From contig JBEKJU010000047.1 in assembly GCA_050011095.1 (NCBI GenBank), forward strand, positions 1 to 17,688: 17,688 nucleotides of DNA, in the 5' to 3' direction. The notes under the pieces were generated by a model. That model did not search any database, was not told the origin of the DNA, and worked only from the letters and a program-made list of their open reading frames with translations. The position numbers were made by a program, and so were the translations under genes. Shown here piece by piece: positions 16,166-17,688 of this stretch (position 1 is the stretch's first letter; each line of letters starts with the position of its first letter). Origin of the DNA: JBEKJU01 sp050011095. GTDB taxonomy: Bacteria; Desulfobacterota; Syntrophorhabdia; Syntrophorhabdales; WCHB1-27.

Positions 16166-16408
16166 CTAAGGGGCGGGATTGTCGTCGATGTCGTCCAGGT
16201 TTAAGTCCTCTTTCCAGGTCGCGCCAAACTCGATCAACATCACCTTTTCCAGCCAACGTTCTACAGCGGTACGGCGCACATTTTCATCATTACCTGCCGT
16301 CGACAATAGAGATTCGAGCTCTGTCGCAAGGGCCTCATAACACTGTTTGTGAGAATCCCTTGGCCACTGTTCGAGAATTCGGCTGACGGCCTCTCCAAGA
16401 CCCTTCAA
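16166..16408 (-). CDS. 80-residue protein of unknown function downstream of the HNH gene
   Basis: The frame overlaps the HNH stop by TTGA (start TTG at 16408, stop TAG at 16168-16166). The sequence looks like a real protein: helical and charged (GEAVSRILEQWPRDSHKQCY, LATELESLL, AVERWLEKVM) with an acidic tail (EDLNLDDIDDN). I recognise no domain. There is no ATG; the frame stays open upstream to about 16108 in the REP-like DNA but has no start there. It may be translated by coupling, or be the C-terminal piece of a protein separated from the HNH part by REP insertion. Confidence 0.5.
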   Translation of the reverse strand: MKGLGEAVSRILEQWPRDSHKQCYEALATELESLLSTAGNDENVRRTAVERWLEKVMLIEFGATWKEDLNLDDIDDNPAP

Positions 16409-17439
16409 TCTCTTCGGGTTGTATTCCCCGCCCCTTGGGGCGACAAGGCAGCCGCTTGCGATGTCTTTTGATACCCCGCTGCTTGCGGCGGGGTAGTCAT
16501 TGCTTTATCCTTTTCTTTTGCGAGAGAGTCCTGGCGTCGTGGGCAATAATGTTGCGGCATCTCGGGAATTACGATGAAGCGTTCCGGTTTAACTGCCCTC
16601 GGGTTTACAGCCATGCCTTTCGGAGGTACTCCTGATTTCTTACCCGGTCGGACGGAGAACAGGATGCCTCCAAAGAACTCGACGTAGGCCACACACATAT
16701 CCTCAACATCACCGATAGTAAGACTATGTTCGAACCCCGACAGCCGCGCATTAGGAGTACTTCTGTGGGGTTTACACGACTGGGAACGCGGCCATTCATT
16801 TGCATAGTCCCACCCGGCAAAAAGCGCTATGTTCGGATCGCCATCGTGAATTGCGTGGAGTAGGTCTTCTTCCACCTTGTTCCGGGCCATCTCGTTCCCA
16901 TATAGGACACATAGTCCCGTGACAGCGGTCTTCGCCGCGGATCTCAATCCCTCTATTTTCCCCAGAGAAAGTTTCAAATGAAACTGCGGAGCCTTGGCAG
17001 TTACTCGTTGAGGGCGTGCCAGATCGACTTTGAAACCCCTAAATTCCAGTGTTTGCTTGACCCTCTTTACTCCCTGAATATCGGGAGAAGACATGGGAAA
17101 TTGTGACCCCGATTCTAAATCGCGTGGGATTTTCGAGGGTCGGGGAATAGGGACGAAGCCCGGGGCGAGATCTATCTCGGTTCCATCGGCCATGGTGCCA
17201 GCCTTGGGGATTGTTGGCGGTGGATTATTCCGGCCGCCCCATATTGCTAGCGCACAACGTATCTCGAGAAATTGCCCCGCAAATATGTCGTCTATCTTAC
17301 CGCTGTCCGTGCTCGCGAAATGGCCGTTGCAGGTCACGCAGGTCGCATGTTGTGTCATGAGGCGGCTCCCAAGTGATGATAGGAAGACGTGTTCGCTGCT
17401 TCCCGGAGGCTCATCGCAAAACAGACATTTTTCAGTCAT
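16405..17439 (-). CDS. HNH-type (HNH_5-like) zinc-finger nuclease-like protein with REP-derived C-terminus
   Basis: A 344-residue protein. The first 60 residues form a zinc-finger HNH-like module: Cys5-x2-Cys8 (CLFC), Glu16-His17-Val18 (SSEHVF), then Cys34-x2-Cys37-Asn38 (CVTCNGHF) and a conserved acidic helix (KIDDIFAGQF). This layout is that of HNH_5-type endonuclease domains, often found in defence or mobile genes; no activity is shown here. Residues ~60-300 do not resemble a domain I know. The last 30-odd residues (TTPPQAAGYQ... AAALSPQGAG) are encoded by two GC-rich hairpins at 16429-16495 and are probably not part of the ancestral protein. Shine-Dalgarno before ATG 17439 is weak. The gene is flanked on both sides by GC-rich hairpin repeats, which suggests an accessory locus. 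Confidence 0.75.
   Translation of the reverse strand: MTEKCLFCDEPPGSSEHVFLSSLGSRLMTQHATCVTCNGHFASTDSGKIDDIFAGQFLEIRCALAIWGGRNNPPPTIPKAGTMADGTEIDLAPGFVPIPRPSKIPRDLESGSQFPMSSPDIQGVKRVKQTLEFRGFKVDLARPQRVTAKAPQFHLKLSLGKIEGLRSAAKTAVTGLCVLYGNEMARNKVEEDLLHAIHDGDPNIALFAGWDYANEWPRSQSCKPHRSTPNARLSGFEHSLTIGDVEDMCVAYVEFFGGILFSVRPGKKSGVPPKGMAVNPRAVKPERFIVIPEMPQHYCPRRQDSLAKEKDKAMTTPPQAAGYQKTSQAAALSPQGAGNTTRRD
16429..16495. repeat. Pair of REP-like hairpins at the 3' end of the HNH gene
   Basis: The first is CGCCCC-TT-GGGGCG at 16429-16442; the second spans 16472-16495, TACCCCGC pairing with a G-rich arm ending GGGGTA (11 pairs, one wobble, tiny loop). Paired GC-rich palindromes of this kind resemble REP/BIME units mobilised by REP-associated tyrosine transposases; no such transposase is in the window. 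Confidence 0.55.
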
Positions 17440-17508
17440 CGCAGGCTACCCATAAGCCCTTCTTGCCGCGGATAGATTCTTTCGATCAGCTAATTGCATT
17501 AAGGTAAA

Positions 17509-17527
17509 CCCCCGGCTTTGCCGGGGG
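17509..17527. repeat. GC-rich hairpin repeat, copy 1
   Basis: CCCCCGGC-TTT-GCCGGGGG, eight perfect pairs, lying upstream of the HNH gene. A second copy in the same direction begins at 17675 and is cut by the window edge. Confidence 0.6.
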
Positions 17528-17627
17528 ACTCCCGGAGTTTGACTTTTGCGGGATTGTGCTTTTCACAGGCAATCGTGAAATGGGCATGATCTCAGGCTTC
17601 ATGAGGATTATGATGGGGCTGCTGTTT

Positions 17628-17670
17628 CCGTTTGCGATCGGGCCCCTTTTTTTGAGGGGCCAGCAAACGG
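17628..17670. repeat. Nested hairpin before the right edge
   Basis: Outer arms CCGTTTGC (17628-17635) and GCAAACGG (17663-17670) enclose an inner hairpin GGCCCCT / AGGGGCC (17641-17661) with a T-rich loop. Strong enough to fold in RNA or single-stranded DNA. An open frame from ATG 17580 runs through it to the edge and encodes a hydrophobic peptide, without a ribosome binding site. Confidence 0.45.
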
Positions 17671-17674
17671 CAAG

Positions 17675-17688
17675 CCCCCGGCTTTGCC
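17675..17688. repeat. GC-rich hairpin repeat, copy 2, cut by window edge
   Basis: CCCCCGGCTTTGCC matches the first 14 bases of the hairpin at 17509, in direct orientation 166 bases downstream. Confidence 0.55.

Noticed and set aside
16429..17688. CRISPR array
   Set aside because: The repeats are palindromic REP-like hairpins without regular spacing or repeat-spacer units, and no cas genes are present.

Overview
The window looks like chromosomal DNA of a GC-rich Gram-negative bacterium. The gene families and the sigma70-type promoter boxes would fit a deltaproteobacterium (Desulfobacterota, perhaps a syntrophic or anaerobic member). This is inference from gene content and base composition by eye; there is no marker gene to fix it. 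Gene density is uneven: conserved housekeeping-type genes alternate with gene-poor stretches carrying palindromes, a tRNA fragment and small accessory genes.

Region by region. (1) 1-4142, minus: most of a very large membrane sensor histidine kinase with a DUF4118-type membrane domain, eight PAS domains, HisKA and HATPase. It is cut by the left window edge just after the G2 box, and a good sigma70 promoter lies upstream. (2) 4445-5284, plus: a tyrosine recombinase standing alone. (3) 5509-6096, minus: a SagB-type nitroreductase. (4) 6614-8540, plus: a small cluster of a conserved protein of unknown function, a TIGR01777-type NAD(P)-binding epimerase, and an FMN-binding split-barrel (pyridoxamine-phosphate-oxidase-like) protein. 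(5) 8541-9468: a gene-poor stretch holding what looks like the 3' end of a selenocysteine tRNA gene, a likely footprint of site-specific integration, plus several small repeats. (6) 9469-12056, plus: a membrane-anchored NERD-domain gene broken by a one-base frameshift, a terminator, a palindrome-rich control region and a 561-residue HD-domain protein. (7) 12184-12777, plus: a DUF433/DUF5615 pair of toxin-antitoxin type with an extended -10 promoter. (8) 13050-15587, minus: ATP-dependent helicase HrpB. (9) 15588-17688: an accessory stretch with an HNH-type zinc-finger nuclease-like gene whose 3' end runs through REP-like hairpins, an unknown 80-residue frame overlapping it, a possible 39-residue ORF, and two direct copies of a different GC-rich hairpin at the right edge.

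No single operon explains the window. The clearest functional units are the DUF433/DUF5615 pair, the 6614-8540 cluster and the HNH plus 80-residue pair. The NERD and HD genes are separated by a terminator but share a GTTACGC motif in their upstream regions and may be co-regulated. The least ordinary observations are the tRNA-Sec-like 3' fragment, the HNH gene whose C-terminus is made of REP-like DNA, and a 9-base motif repeated in two reading frames inside the HD gene.
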